Assembly (NCBI RefSeq): GCF_947490095.1
Contig: NZ_CANLFS010000005.1
Location: 104,349-168,348 of the forward strand
DNA: 64,000 nt
Reading direction: 5' to 3'
Source of the DNA: an uncultured Halomonas sp.
Lineage (GTDB): Bacteria > Pseudomonadota > Gammaproteobacteria > Pseudomonadales > Halomonadaceae
Below, in pieces: positions 41,692-50,707 of this stretch. A program made the translations under genes and the position numbers. Numbering within the stretch: the first letter of the stretch is position 1; every line of letters begins with the position of its first letter. The notes beneath the pieces were generated by a model, which did no database searches, had not been told where the DNA came from, and saw only the letters and a list, made by a program, of their open reading frames with translations.

Positions 41692-42045
41692 CTACACCAT
41701 AAAGGAGGCGCCACAGCCGCAGGTAGTAGTGGCATTGGGGTTCTGAACGAGGAAGCGGGCGCCTGCCAATCCCTCTTCATAGTCGATGGTGGACCCCATC
41801 AGATACTGGTAAGAGAGAGGGTCGACCACCAGTGCCACATCGCCGAACGGGATGACGGTATCATCGTCGGCCGTGTCGCCGGCGAAGTCGAAGCCATATT
41901 GAAAGCCCGAGCAGCCGCCACCGGTAACATAGACGCGCAGCTTCAGCTCGCTGTTACCCTCCTCGGCGATCAGCGCGCAGAGCCGGGCCCGGGCGCTGTC
42001 GGACAGCATCAGAGGCGTGGGGACGAAGGATTCGGCTTCGCTCAT
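41692..42045 (-). CDS. erpA: Iron-sulfur cluster insertion protein ErpA
   Basis: A 117-residue A-type Fe-S carrier. The three cluster-binding Cys are in [11 protein letters not shown] and the C-terminal CGCGASF. The start [22 protein letters not shown] fits ErpA better than IscA. It is alone on the minus strand, downstream of argC, as in Pseudomonas where erpA and argC are neighbours. Confidence 0.93.
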   Translation of the reverse strand: MSEAESFVPTPLMLSDSARARLCALIAEEGNSELKLRVYVTGGGCSGFQYGFDFAGDTADDDTVIPFGDVALVVDPLSYQYLMGSTIDYEEGLAGARFLVQNPNATTTCGCGASFMV

Positions 42046-42174
42046 GGTGGACTCCAAGGGATGGAAGTGTGACCGGCCATTATCCGCAATCCCCAGCAAA
42101 AGGGTCAACTTTCCGACTCAGAACCTCCTCTGCGACCTCCCCTTGGCGCCCTCAGTGTTCGAGGGAGGGCCGAC

Positions 42175-43209
42175 TCAGGGCATCAGCGCCGGCGCGGCGA
42201 GGCCGGCGTTCTCGTCGAAACCGAACATCAGGTTGAGGTTATGGATCGCCTGACCCGAGGCGCCCTTGACCAGGTTGTCGATCACCGAGAGCACCACCAC
42301 CATATCGCTGTTGGCGGGCCGGTGTACGGCGAGCCGACAGAGGTTGGCCCCCTTGACGCTACGGGTCTCCGGATGACTGCCCGGCGGCATCACGTCGACG
42401 AAGGGTTCGTCCGCGAAGCGTTGCTCGAACAGTGACTGAAGATCGTCATGGGAGCCGGTGAGCCGGCCATAGAGGGTGGCATGAATGCCGCGAATCATGG
42501 GGGTCAGGTGGGGGACGAAGGTCAGACCCACCGTTTGCCCGGCGGCGTCGCTCAGCCCCTGGCGGATTTCCGGCAGATGGCGGTGGCCGCTGGCGCCATA
42601 GGCCTTCATGGATTCGCTGGCCTCGGCCATCAGCGAGGGCACCTTGGCGCCGCGGCCGGCACCGGTGACGCCGGACTTGCAGTCGGCAATGAGGGTATCG
42701 GCATCGATCAGGCCGGCCTCGAGCAGTGGCAGCAGGCCGAGTTGGACGGCGGTCGGATAGCAGCCGGGAACGGCGATCAGGCGCGCCTCGCGGATCCTGT
42801 CGCGGTTGACCTCGGGCAGGCCATAGACCGCCTCGTCGAGCAGTTCGGGTGCCCCATGGGGCTGGCCGTACCAGTCGGCCCATTCGGCGGCATCACGCAG
42901 GCGGAAGTCCGCGGAGAGGTCGATGACACGAGTGCCATGGGCCAGCAGCTCATCGGCCAGGGCGTGGGCGACGCCGTGGGGCGTGGCAAAGAACACGGCG
43001 TCACAGGCGCCGAGACGCCGGGCATCGGGTTCGCTGAAGGTCAGGCCATCATAGTGCCCGCGCAGATTGGGATAGAGGTCGGCGACGCTCAGGCCTGCTT
43101 CGGAGCGTGAGGTGATGGCTTCGACTTCCACCTCGGGGTGCTGGGCCAGCAGCCTGAGCAGCTCGACACCGGTGTAACCGGTGCCGCCGACGATTCCGAC
43201 CTTGATCAC
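42175..43209 (-). CDS. argC: N-acetyl-gamma-glutamyl-phosphate reductase ArgC
   Basis: A 344-residue enzyme of arginine synthesis that reduces N-acetylglutamyl phosphate to the semialdehyde. The N-terminal [18 protein letters not shown] binds NADP; the catalytic Cys150 is in [17 protein letters not shown]. Start and length fit the family. It is divergent from the CLC gene. Confidence 0.97.
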   Translation of the reverse strand: MIKVGIVGGTGYTGVELLRLLAQHPEVEVEAITSRSEAGLSVADLYPNLRGHYDGLTFSEPDARRLGACDAVFFATPHGVAHALADELLAHGTRVIDLSADFRLRDAAEWADWYGQPHGAPELLDEAVYGLPEVNRDRIREARLIAVPGCYPTAVQLGLLPLLEAGLIDADTLIADCKSGVTGAGRGAKVPSLMAEASESMKAYGASGHRHLPEIRQGLSDAAGQTVGLTFVPHLTPMIRGIHATLYGRLTGSHDDLQSLFEQRFADEPFVDVMPPGSHPETRSVKGANLCRLAVHRPANSDMVVVLSVIDNLVKGASGQAIHNLNLMFGFDENAGLAAPALMP

Positions 43210-43318
43210 GTAAACCTCCTTGGGGTTGTGGGGGGTGGGCTGTCATCGCCCTGCAGAAATATGATACACAGGTGAAGGACCGGAGGGGTCGTCACTCAGT
43301 CGTAAAGGAAACCGCGAC

Positions 43319-45292
43319 GTGCCGCGTTTGCCACGCTTCGATGTTGGTCAAGGACTGGAGCGCTTTCGCCACCAGCTTGCCAACGTGGATGCCTTGCCGC
43401 AACTCTGCGTTCTGGGCGTGATAGCAGGCGTGTTGACCGGCGTCCTGATGGTGGGATTTCGTAGCCTGCTGGGCCTGGGGGGGCTATGGCTGTTTCCCAC
43501 CGACAGCCCCGAGGCCTTCGAGTCCATCTCGCCGGTACTGCGTAGCCTGATGCCGTTGGGGGCGGTGCTGTTGATCGGACTGTGGATGTGGTATCTCCCC
43601 TCGGCTCGCCGTCAGGTCGGCGTGGTCCACGTGATCGACCGCCTGGCCTATCACCAGGGCCGGTTTCCGCTGCGTAACTGGCTGACCCAGTGGGTGGTGG
43701 GCCAGGTCTCGGTGCTGGGCGGGCTCTCCGCCGGCCGTGAGGGACCCGCCATTCATCTCGGGGCCGCCGCCTCCAGCGGCCTGGGTCAGCGCCTGCGTCT
43801 GCCCCACAACAGCCTGCGAGTGTTGGTCGCCTGTGGCACCGCGGCGGGTATCGCCGCCTCTTTCAACACGCCGATTGCCGGCGTTATCTTCGCCATGGAA
43901 GTGGTGATGATGGAGTACACCATCATCGGCTTCATGCCGGTGATCCTGGCCTCCACCATGGGGGCGGTGGTGGCACAGATGGTCTATGGGCCGGACCCGG
44001 CCATCGGCGTGCCCGACCTGCACCTCGCCTCCCTGCTCGACTTGCCATGGATCATCGCCAGTGCCCTGGTCATCGGCCTGCTGGCCGGCCTGTTCGTCCG
44101 GGTCTCTCGCATGGGGCCGCGGCTGGCGACGCTTTCCCTGCCGCTGCGCTTCTCGATGGCCGGCGGCGCCGTCGCCATCGTGGCCTGGTGGTATCCCCAG
44201 GTACAGGGCATGGGCTATGACACCCTGCAGGCCACCCTTAGCGGTTCGGTGGCGGTGGATGTGTTGATCGCCGTGGCCATCGGCAAGCTGCTGCTGACGG
44301 CCGGCACCGTGGCCTGCGGAATTCCGGTGAGCATCATCGGCCCGGTGCTGGTCGTGGGAGGAGCGGCCGGGGCGCTGTGTGGCCTGACCGGCCAATGGCT
44401 GCTGCCCATCGAGGCGTCTGACCCGGCCCTCTACGCCATGCTGGGCATGGCGGCGATGATGGGGGCGGTCCTGCAGGCGCCGCTGGCGGCGCTGATGGCG
44501 CTGCTCGAGTTGACTCACAATCCGAATATCATCCTGCCCGGCATGCTGTCGGTGGTGGTTTCCTGTCTGACCTCGCGTCAACTATGCGGCTGCAGTGGCT
44601 TCTTCGTGAGCGCGACGCGCCAGGGGCCCCATCCCCTTCAGCAGCCATTGATGCAGGCGCTCTCGCGGGTCTCCGTGCCGGCGGTGATGGAGCGGCGGCT
44701 GGTGCGCACCCAGCGCATGGTGACCCGGGAAAAGGCCCGCGCCTTGCTGGAATCCGAGCCGGTGTGGATCCTGATCGAGCGCTCCAGCGGTGATAAGCCG
44801 GTGCTGGCGCTCGAGGCCGCTGATCTGGCCCGCTGGCTCAGCGAGTCGGCGGCTGACGAGAAGAGCGCCGCCGGAGAGAAGAGCGCCACCGTGGAGAAGA
44901 GCGCCACCGTGGAGAAGAGCGCCACCGTGGAGAAGAGCGCCACCGTGGAGAAGAGCGCCGCCGTGGAGAAGAGTGCCGCCGCGGAGAAGAGCGCCGCCGG
45001 AGAAGGCGAGGCCATCGAGGAGAAGGCGACGAAGAAGCACAGGAAGGGCAAGGAGAAGCACAGGGAAAAGGGGGAGCCGCCACCGGTGGACCTGCTGGAG
45101 ATCCCCGGCGTGCGCCTGGAGCTCGCGCCGATAGGGCTGCAGGCTACCCTCTCCGAGGCCTTCAACAAGCTCAATGACTCGATGCTCGATGCGCTCTATG
45201 TTGAGCACGGTCATCGGCCGAAGCAGAAGCGAATTTCCGGTATCATCACCCGTGGCGCCATCGAACGTTTCTATCGTGTCGATGACCGATGA
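43319..45292 (+). CDS. CLC-family chloride channel/transporter with C-terminal CBS region
   Basis: A 657-residue protein: a CLC membrane domain (about residues 25-430) and a cytosolic CBS-like region. The gating Glu is present in GLSAGREGPAIHLGAA. At the inner proton-pathway position, AGVIFAMEVVMMEY aligns by eye with AGILFIIEEM of E. coli ClcA, so Glu203 appears to be Val, as in CLC channels. The usual GSGIP motif reads QVGVVHV. The CBS region is split by eight EKSA-type hexapeptides (residues 514-561) and a Lys-rich linker. GTG at 43319 follows AAGGAA at 8 bases. Confidence 0.88.
   Translation: MPRLPRFDVGQGLERFRHQLANVDALPQLCVLGVIAGVLTGVLMVGFRSLLGLGGLWLFPTDSPEAFESISPVLRSLMPLGAVLLIGLWMWYLPSARRQVGVVHVIDRLAYHQGRFPLRNWLTQWVVGQVSVLGGLSAGREGPAIHLGAAASSGLGQRLRLPHNSLRVLVACGTAAGIAASFNTPIAGVIFAMEVVMMEYTIIGFMPVILASTMGAVVAQMVYGPDPAIGVPDLHLASLLDLPWIIASALVIGLLAGLFVRVSRMGPRLATLSLPLRFSMAGGAVAIVAWWYPQVQGMGYDTLQATLSGSVAVDVLIAVAIGKLLLTAGTVACGIPVSIIGPVLVVGGAAGALCGLTGQWLLPIEASDPALYAMLGMAAMMGAVLQAPLAALMALLELTHNPNIILPGMLSVVVSCLTSRQLCGCSGFFVSATRQGPHPLQQPLMQALSRVSVPAVMERRLVRTQRMVTREKARALLESEPVWILIERSSGDKPVLALEAADLARWLSESAADEKSAAGEKSATVEKSATVEKSATVEKSATVEKSAAVEKSAAAEKSAAGEGEAIEEKATKKHRKGKEKHREKGEPPPVDLLEIPGVRLELAPIGLQATLSEAFNKLNDSMLDALYVEHGHRPKQKRISGIITRGAIERFYRVDDR
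44858..45001 (+). repeat. 18-bp tandem repeat inside the CLC gene
   Basis: Eight in-frame copies of an 18-bp unit encode EKSAAG, EKSATV (four times), EKSAAV, EKSAAA and EKSAAG. The four EKSATV copies are nearly identical at the DNA level, which points to recent expansion. Confidence 0.9.
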
Positions 45293-45329
45293 CGCCCTTC
45301 CATCATTTCCAGCGTCGCAAGGAATCCTC

Positions 45330-45761
45330 ATGTATCTGTGGTTCAAGGCCCTGCATCTTATTGCCATGGTGACCTGGTTCGCCGCCATGTTCTATCTGCC
45401 GCGGCTCTATGTCTATCACGCCCAGGCGCGCGATCGTGGTGAACAGCAGGCGATTGACCACTTCCTGGTCATGGAGCGCAAGCTTTATCGGGGCATCATG
45501 ACGCCCTCCATGATTGCCGTACTGGTCTTCGGCGCCGTCATGCTGGTGCTCAATCCCGGCTGGCTGGCCCAGGGCTGGATCCATGCCAAGCTCTTGCTGG
45601 TGGCACTGCTGGTGGGGTATCACCATGTCTGCCTGATTTATCTGAAGCAGTTTGCCGAGGCCCGCTGCCGGCGTGGCCATGTGTTCTTCCGCTGGTTCAA
45701 CGAGTTGCCGGTATTCGCCCTGCTGATCATCGTCTTTCTCGCCGTGCTCAAGCCGTTCTGA
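45330..45761 (+). CDS. hemJ: Protoporphyrinogen IX oxidase HemJ
   Basis: A 143-residue membrane protein of the HemJ/UPF0093 family, which oxidises protoporphyrinogen IX to protoporphyrin IX in haem synthesis. Four hydrophobic helices; an N-terminal KALHLIAMVTWFAAMFYLPRL carries the conserved His (residue 9), and YHHVCLIYLKQFAE follows. ATG at 45330 has AAGGA upstream. The stop overlaps the thiD start by one base; hemL, another tetrapyrrole gene, lies 1 kb downstream. Confidence 0.93.
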   Translation: MYLWFKALHLIAMVTWFAAMFYLPRLYVYHAQARDRGEQQAIDHFLVMERKLYRGIMTPSMIAVLVFGAVMLVLNPGWLAQGWIHAKLLLVALLVGYHHVCLIYLKQFAEARCRRGHVFFRWFNELPVFALLIIVFLAVLKPF

Positions 45762-46606
45762 TGGCATCCAGCGTGAGTTACGAGCCCCATATGCCGGTGG
45801 TCCTGGTGCTGGCCGGCCATGACCCCACGGGCGGCGCCGGCCTGGTGGCCGACGCCGAGGCGGTGGCCGCCGGCGGTGGCTGGGCGGTCACCGTGCCCAC
45901 CGCCCTGACGGTACAGTCCTGCTCGGATGTCTCGAAAGTACGGCCCGCCGACCCCGAGATCATGCGCGCCAGCGTCGCCGCCCTCGAGGAATTCGAGGTG
46001 GCGGCGGTCAAGCTCGGCCTGATCGCCGATCTGGCGACCCTGGACGCCATCGGCGATATCCTCGAGGCCTTCCCCGGGGTGCCGGTAGTGGCTGATCCGG
46101 TGCTGAGCGCGGGAGGTGGAAAAGAGTTATCCACAATTGAGCTGATCGATGCCTACCGCAGGAGGTTGTTGCCCAGGGTGGATGTTCTGACCCCCAACCG
46201 TGGTGAGCTGGCGCGGCTGTCCCCCGGCCTTTTGCAGGATACCGAGCGGGCCGTGGCCCTGATGCAGCGGGGCTGTCAGGCCGTGTTGGTGACCGGAACC
46301 GATGACCCCGTGGCCGGTGCGCCGGCCGATCGGGTAACCCATACGTTGCACGCAACGGACCAGAGTCGTCAGTGGAACTGGCCACGCCTGGCGGGACGCT
46401 TCCACGGCTCCGGCTGCACCATGGCGGCCTTCCTGGCGGCACGGCTGGCCGTTGGTGAGTCGCTGGTGGCAGCCTGTGAGCAGGCCCAGGCCTTTACCTG
46501 GGACACTCTGGCGCATGGTTGGCACCCTGGAGAAGGACAGGCGCTGCCGCGACGCCTGTGGCGTCTGTCAGCGGTACCCGGCCCCGAGCCATCGGCTCCT
46601 CTCTGA
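45761..46606 (+). CDS. thiD: Hydroxymethylpyrimidine/phosphomethylpyrimidine kinase ThiD
   Basis: A 281-residue ribokinase-fold enzyme making HMP-pyrophosphate for thiamine. VLAGHDPTGGAGLVADAEA, VVADPVLSAGGG, DVLTPNRGELARL and the anion-hole motif FHGSGCTMAAFLA are present. The pattern LAGHDPTGGAG differs slightly from the common IAGSDPSGGAG. Start overlaps the hemJ stop. No thiE lies between it and hemL, unlike in Pseudomonas. Confidence 0.85.
   Translation: MASSVSYEPHMPVVLVLAGHDPTGGAGLVADAEAVAAGGGWAVTVPTALTVQSCSDVSKVRPADPEIMRASVAALEEFEVAAVKLGLIADLATLDAIGDILEAFPGVPVVADPVLSAGGGKELSTIELIDAYRRRLLPRVDVLTPNRGELARLSPGLLQDTERAVALMQRGCQAVLVTGTDDPVAGAPADRVTHTLHATDQSRQWNWPRLAGRFHGSGCTMAAFLAARLAVGESLVAACEQAQAFTWDTLAHGWHPGEGQALPRRLWRLSAVPGPEPSAPL
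46127..46135 (+). promoter_or_regulatory. Perfect DnaA box inside thiD
   Basis: TTATCCACA occurs within thiD, about 600 bases before the pair of boxes upstream of hemL. Confidence 0.4.
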
Positions 46607-46719
46607 GAGGGGTATGGCCTTTGACGGCCGGAACATCGAGAATATGATCAAGGAATCGGGAGGGCATCTTGATGCATGTATTGGCGACATTTACCGCCTT
46701 TTCACTCCCTGTGAATAGC

Positions 46720-46740
46720 TTATCCAGAGAATTATCCACA
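46720..46740 (+). promoter_or_regulatory. Two DnaA boxes upstream of hemL
   Basis: TTATCCAGA (46720-46728, one mismatch) and a perfect TTATCCACA (46732-46740) lie in the same orientation, 12 bases apart start to start, 20 bases before the hemL ATG. DnaA could repress or time hemL transcription. Confidence 0.5.
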
Positions 46741-46760
46741 GCTTTGAGGACAGGATACCT

Positions 46761-48053
46761 ATGACGACCTCCGCCCAGCTTTTTGCTCAGGCCTGCCGGC
46801 ATATTCCCGGCGGGGTCAACTCGCCGGTACGCGCCTTCAAGGGACTGCAGCGCCCACCGGTGTTCATGGAGCGTGCCCAGGGAGCCTATCTGTTCGATGT
46901 GGAAGGCAAGCGCTATGTGGACTATGTCGGTTCCTGGGGGCCGATGATTACCGGCCACGCCGACCCCGAGGTGCTGGGGGCGGTGCGCGGGCGACTCGAC
47001 AATGGCCTCTCCTTCGGCACCCCTACCGCCATCGAGACCACCATGGCGGACCTGATCTGCGAGATGATCCCCTCCATCGAGATGGTCCGCATGGTCAACT
47101 CCGGTACCGAGGCCACCATGTCGGCGATCCGCCTTGCGCGCGGCGTCACCGGGCGTGACAAGATCGTCAAGTTCGAGGGCAACTACCACGGCCATTCCGA
47201 TTCGCTGTTGGTCAAGGCGGGATCGGGAGCGCTGACCCACGGCGAGCCGAGCTCGCCCGGGGTGCCGGCGTCCCTGGCCGAGCACACCATCACCCTGGCC
47301 TACAATGATATCGATGCCGTGGAGGAGTGCTTCGAGGAGATCGGCGATCAGGTGGCCTGTATCATCGTTGAGCCGGTGGCCGGAAACATGAACTGTATCC
47401 CGCCCCAGCCCGGCTTCCTGGAGTGCCTGCGTCGAGTCTGTAATGCCCACGAGAGCGTGCTGATCTTCGACGAGGTGATGACCGGTTTCCGGGTGGCCAT
47501 GGGCGGCGCCCAGGCCCACTATGGCGTGCGCCCCGACCTCACTTGCCTGGGCAAGATCGTCGGCGGCGGCATGCCGGTGGGTGCCTTCGGGGGGAGTGAG
47601 GCGCTGATGTCCAATATCTCGCCGCTGGGTCCCATCTACCAGGCGGGCACCCTCGCCGGTAACCCACTGGCCATGGCGGCGGGTATCACGCTTCTCGGCA
47701 AGTTGCGTGAGCCCGGCTTCCATGATGCCCTGGCCCAGCGAGTCGAGACCCTTTGCCACGGCCTGCAGGAGCGTGCCGATGCCGCCGGCGTGGAGATGAT
47801 CACCCAGCGTGCCGGCGGCATGTTCGGCCTCTTCTTCACCGGCCAGAGCCGGGTCGATAACTTCGCCCAGGCGACCGCCTGCGATACCGACGCCTTCCGT
47901 CGCTTCTTCTCGGCGATGCTCGACGAGGGCGTCTATCTGGCACCGTCGGCCTATGAGGCGGGCTTCATGTCCAGCGCCCATACACCGGAAGACATTCAGC
48001 TCACCCTGGATGCCGCGGAAAAGGCCTTTGCGGCCATGCAGCGTCAGGACTGA
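46761..48053 (+). CDS. hemL: Glutamate-1-semialdehyde 2,1-aminomutase HemL
   Basis: A 430-residue PLP enzyme forming 5-aminolevulinate for tetrapyrroles. The PLP Lys is residue 265 in [42 protein letters not shown] and [12 protein letters not shown] are conserved. AGGA precedes the ATG. Its upstream region carries two DnaA boxes. Confidence 0.97.
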   Translation: MTTSAQLFAQACRHIPGGVNSPVRAFKGLQRPPVFMERAQGAYLFDVEGKRYVDYVGSWGPMITGHADPEVLGAVRGRLDNGLSFGTPTAIETTMADLICEMIPSIEMVRMVNSGTEATMSAIRLARGVTGRDKIVKFEGNYHGHSDSLLVKAGSGALTHGEPSSPGVPASLAEHTITLAYNDIDAVEECFEEIGDQVACIIVEPVAGNMNCIPPQPGFLECLRRVCNAHESVLIFDEVMTGFRVAMGGAQAHYGVRPDLTCLGKIVGGGMPVGAFGGSEALMSNISPLGPIYQAGTLAGNPLAMAAGITLLGKLREPGFHDALAQRVETLCHGLQERADAAGVEMITQRAGGMFGLFFTGQSRVDNFAQATACDTDAFRRFFSAMLDEGVYLAPSAYEAGFMSSAHTPEDIQLTLDAAEKAFAAMQRQD

Positions 48054-48086
48054 CGCCTTACCGAATCATCAGCGGGAGAACTCTCG

Positions 48087-49349
48087 ATGCGTCATACCTT
48101 GGACGTCGACAGGGCCGGCAGTGACGAAAGCCTGGAGCTTGAAACACTCATCGATGCCCTGGTGGCCTATCACCGCGCAGCGGCTTCACACGACGTCGAG
48201 GCACAGGATGCCGGTCAGCCGTTGACGCTGACCATGACGGCCGAGCTGACGGAGATCCGTGAGGCCCTGTGGGACGAGGAGGAGCGTAAGCGGCTCGACC
48301 AGCTGGGGGATTGGCTGAAGCAGGACCTGATACGCCTGATGCCTATCCTCGAGGCTCGCGCCGCGCGTCGCATGCCGAGCTGGGCGCTGGATCACCCGGC
48401 CAGTCGACTTTGTCACGACGGCCGCCCGCTGCTGGTCAATGCCATCGGGCGCGACCTGGAGGTGGCGGGGGCCGAGCTTGCCGATGACCCGGCCAGCGAC
48501 CTGGCGGCGCTGCTGGTCGGCCTGGAAGGGCGCGAGACCCCGGAGCTGACGCGGCTGGCCCTGGATCGTTATCTACGTCACTCGGGGGACTACGAGATCT
48601 CCCGACTGCTTTCGCTGTTCGGGACCTGTCATGCCCTGACCGCCGCCAGGCGCGCCCTGCGTCGCTGTCTCGACGAGAAACTCGGCTTGGAGCAGCCGGC
48701 TTTGCTGGCGGAAAGCATGGCCGAGTGTCGTCGTTATCTCGAGCTTGCCGAACGCATCGCCGAGTTTCGCTTTCCGCCGCTGGTGATCGCCGTGGGGGTC
48801 TCGGGCAGTGGCAAGAGTCGCTTTACCCGTGGACTGGTCACCGGCCTGGGGGCGATTCGCGTCAGCTCCGAGGCCGAACGACAGCGGCTGGCCCAGGCCG
48901 ATGACAACCCGGATCATCCACAGGGAGAAGGCGACTCAGCGGCTGTGGATATCTTCGGCGAGGCGGCCACCATGGCGACCTATCGCCGGCTTGCCCATTG
49001 CGCCGGCTATCTGCTGGACGCCGGCATTCCCGCCTGTGTGGATGCCACCTGCCTGACCCGCGCCCAGCGCGATCTGCTGCGTCAGCAGGCGGAGGCGCGT
49101 GGCCTGCCCTGTCTGCTGGTCAACTTCGAAGCCGATGACGCTACCCTGCGGCGGCGCATCGAGAAGCGTGCCGGGCGGCAGGGAGTCGCCGTCGAGGAGA
49201 GCCTGGCGGTACTGGCTCAACAGCAGCGGCGTTTCGAGCCGTTCGGCGACGAGGAGCGCCTGCACCTGGTACATCTCGACACCACCGCCGGCAATGCCAG
49301 TGAGGTTCTAGCGGACTTGGTGAATGAACATGTCAGACTTTCGGGTTAA
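48087..49349 (+). CDS. P-loop kinase-like ATPase with degenerate aminoglycoside-phosphotransferase-like N-terminus
   Basis: A 420-residue protein. The C-terminal half is an AAA_33/zeta-toxin-like P-loop kinase domain (Walker A GVSGSGKS at residues 237-244, later DATCLTRAQRDLLRQQAEARGLPCLLVNF). The N-terminal half resembles the APH-like domain found in larger (about 520-residue) bifunctional homologues, but is shorter and lacks the catalytic HGDxxxxN loop (here CHDGRPLLVNAIG). Substrate unknown. Its stop lies at the edge of an IS481 remnant, so the last residues could have been altered by that insertion. Confidence 0.72.
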   Translation: MRHTLDVDRAGSDESLELETLIDALVAYHRAAASHDVEAQDAGQPLTLTMTAELTEIREALWDEEERKRLDQLGDWLKQDLIRLMPILEARAARRMPSWALDHPASRLCHDGRPLLVNAIGRDLEVAGAELADDPASDLAALLVGLEGRETPELTRLALDRYLRHSGDYEISRLLSLFGTCHALTAARRALRRCLDEKLGLEQPALLAESMAECRRYLELAERIAEFRFPPLVIAVGVSGSGKSRFTRGLVTGLGAIRVSSEAERQRLAQADDNPDHPQGEGDSAAVDIFGEAATMATYRRLAHCAGYLLDAGIPACVDATCLTRAQRDLLRQQAEARGLPCLLVNFEADDATLRRRIEKRAGRQGVAVEESLAVLAQQQRRFEPFGDEERLHLVHLDTTAGNASEVLADLVNEHVRLSG

Positions 49350-49687
49350 TGCATAAATGTCGGGTCCCGTGTGATTAACCATCCGCTTGGGAAATAAATC
49401 AGCACGTTTGACCTGCCATTCCTTCATCGCTGCGATCGGCGACCGGTGGTGCAGCACCTTCTGCAGGATATGCACGTAGCCAGGCTCGTAGTCCTTGAAG
49501 GGCCTGTGCCGAGGTTTCTCGTCGCCATCGGCGTCCTACCGCGCCAGTTTCGCCAGCGTCGGATAGTCGCGGTGGCGACGCCATACTGACGGGCCAGCTC
49601 GCTATTCGTGATGCTTGGGGGTGCTGTCTGGATCTCGGCATGGATCTTCGGTGTCGTCGTCACTTGTTTATGCAGCTTGATGTCCAT
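49350..49687 (-). pseudogene. IS481-family transposase remnant
   Basis: Three disjoined pieces of one transposase are readable on the minus strand. The N-terminal HTH begins at 49687 (MDIKLHKQVTTTPKIHAEI ... ELARQYGVATATIRRW). In another frame comes DEKPRHRPFKDYEPGYVHI, the start of the catalytic region. This runs directly into the C-terminal end (HHRSPIAAMKEWQVKRADLF ... VNHTGPD). The DDE catalytic core between the last two pieces is deleted, so it cannot be active. The family is assigned from remembered IS481-like sequences. It marks the left edge of the AT-rich islet. Confidence 0.8.
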
Positions 49688-50002
49688 GAACCTGCTCTCG
49701 GATGAGTTGCTGAAGAATCCCTCTCGTGGCTAGCAGAGGATAGTTCTTATAGGCGATTTGATCATCCGAGACCCTACAGATAGATAAAATGCAGACTATT
49801 ATATAATAATTATAATTCTATTGATGGTAGTATCTGATGGGCTGGGTCCACCAAGTCTAAAATAACGGTCGAGATTTTTTCTTGGACTCCTCTTTTCCAG
49901 AATTTTTATCACCATAATTCAACGCTTTCTTATTAACGTCTCAGAGGGACTCGCTGGTGGCGTCATTGCTTTACCATTACAGCATGATGATCCTGAAGTT
50001 TT
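49688..50002. other. AT-rich intergenic stretch
   Basis: This 315-base gap between the transposase remnant and the CsgD-like gene is clearly richer in A and T than the flanks. I see no gene, hairpin or repeat of note in it. Confidence 0.6.
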
Positions 50003-50707
50003 CTATACGGATCTTTCCTGGAGTTTTATTGAGTTCAACTTCTTTTTCTGTAAGGCAGCTAGCGGAGGAGGGGCACCCAAATTTTGTCTTGCCCAATTGG
50101 CGGCTTGAATTCTATTATTAACATCAATTTTTTTAAAAATATTATAAAGATGTGATTTGACAGTGTTTTCACTGACAAATAAACTTTCAGAGATTTCCAG
50201 ATTCGAAAATCCAGATCCCAACAGGTTGAGGATTTCCATTTCCCGCTGAGTCAACCCACAGGCGGGTCGATATGAGTTGAACTGTTGCTTTCTCAAGAAT
50301 TCTATAATTCTTGTCATTAGTGAGCGAGACATCCATAAGTTGTCTTCGAAGATTGACTCCAACCCCTTACAGATAAGGTCCAGCGCATCAGTTCGATAAA
50401 ATATCCCGCTTAAATGAAGAAATGAAAGAAGACTTATGGCATGGTCTTCATCTTTCAAGTTAAATGCGGCCACCTTATAGTTTTCTTCTTCTGCTAGTTG
50501 GCTATACCATTCCTGCATAATTTTTTCATTAATATGGTCTGCATCAAGAAGTATTATTGTAGGGTTTTTTTCAAGTTCTTGTATGTCTTCATATGGCGAT
50601 AGGACGTTGATGGATATTTTCAACTTCTCGTGAATATAATTCACAAACAGCTGCGTCTGAGGGTTCTGGTTGGTTATCAGCAGCACTTTCCCATTTGCTG
50701 TTTGCAT
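50003..50707 (-). CDS. CsgD/VpsT-like LuxR-family transcriptional regulator
   Basis: A 234-residue regulator: a degenerate receiver-like domain (residues 1-120, with IILLDADH around Asp55) and a C-terminal LuxR HTH (about 150-210, LTQREMEILNLLGSGFSNLEISESLFVSENTVKSHLYNIFKKI). Residues 125-128 read WMSR, matching the W-[FLM]-[ST]-R c-di-GMP-binding motif of VpsT. VpsT/CsgD proteins control biofilm matrix genes. GAGG precedes the ATG. The gene is strikingly AT-rich with Ile/Lys/Asn-rich protein, unlike its neighbours, and lies beside an IS remnant, so recent transfer is likely. No matrix genes are adjacent. Confidence 0.87.
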   Translation of the reverse strand: MQTANGKVLLITNQNPQTQLFVNYIHEKLKISINVLSPYEDIQELEKNPTIILLDADHINEKIMQEWYSQLAEEENYKVAAFNLKDEDHAISLLSFLHLSGIFYRTDALDLICKGLESIFEDNLWMSRSLMTRIIEFLRKQQFNSYRPACGLTQREMEILNLLGSGFSNLEISESLFVSENTVKSHLYNIFKKIDVNNRIQAANWARQNLGAPPPLAALQKKKLNSIKLQERSV

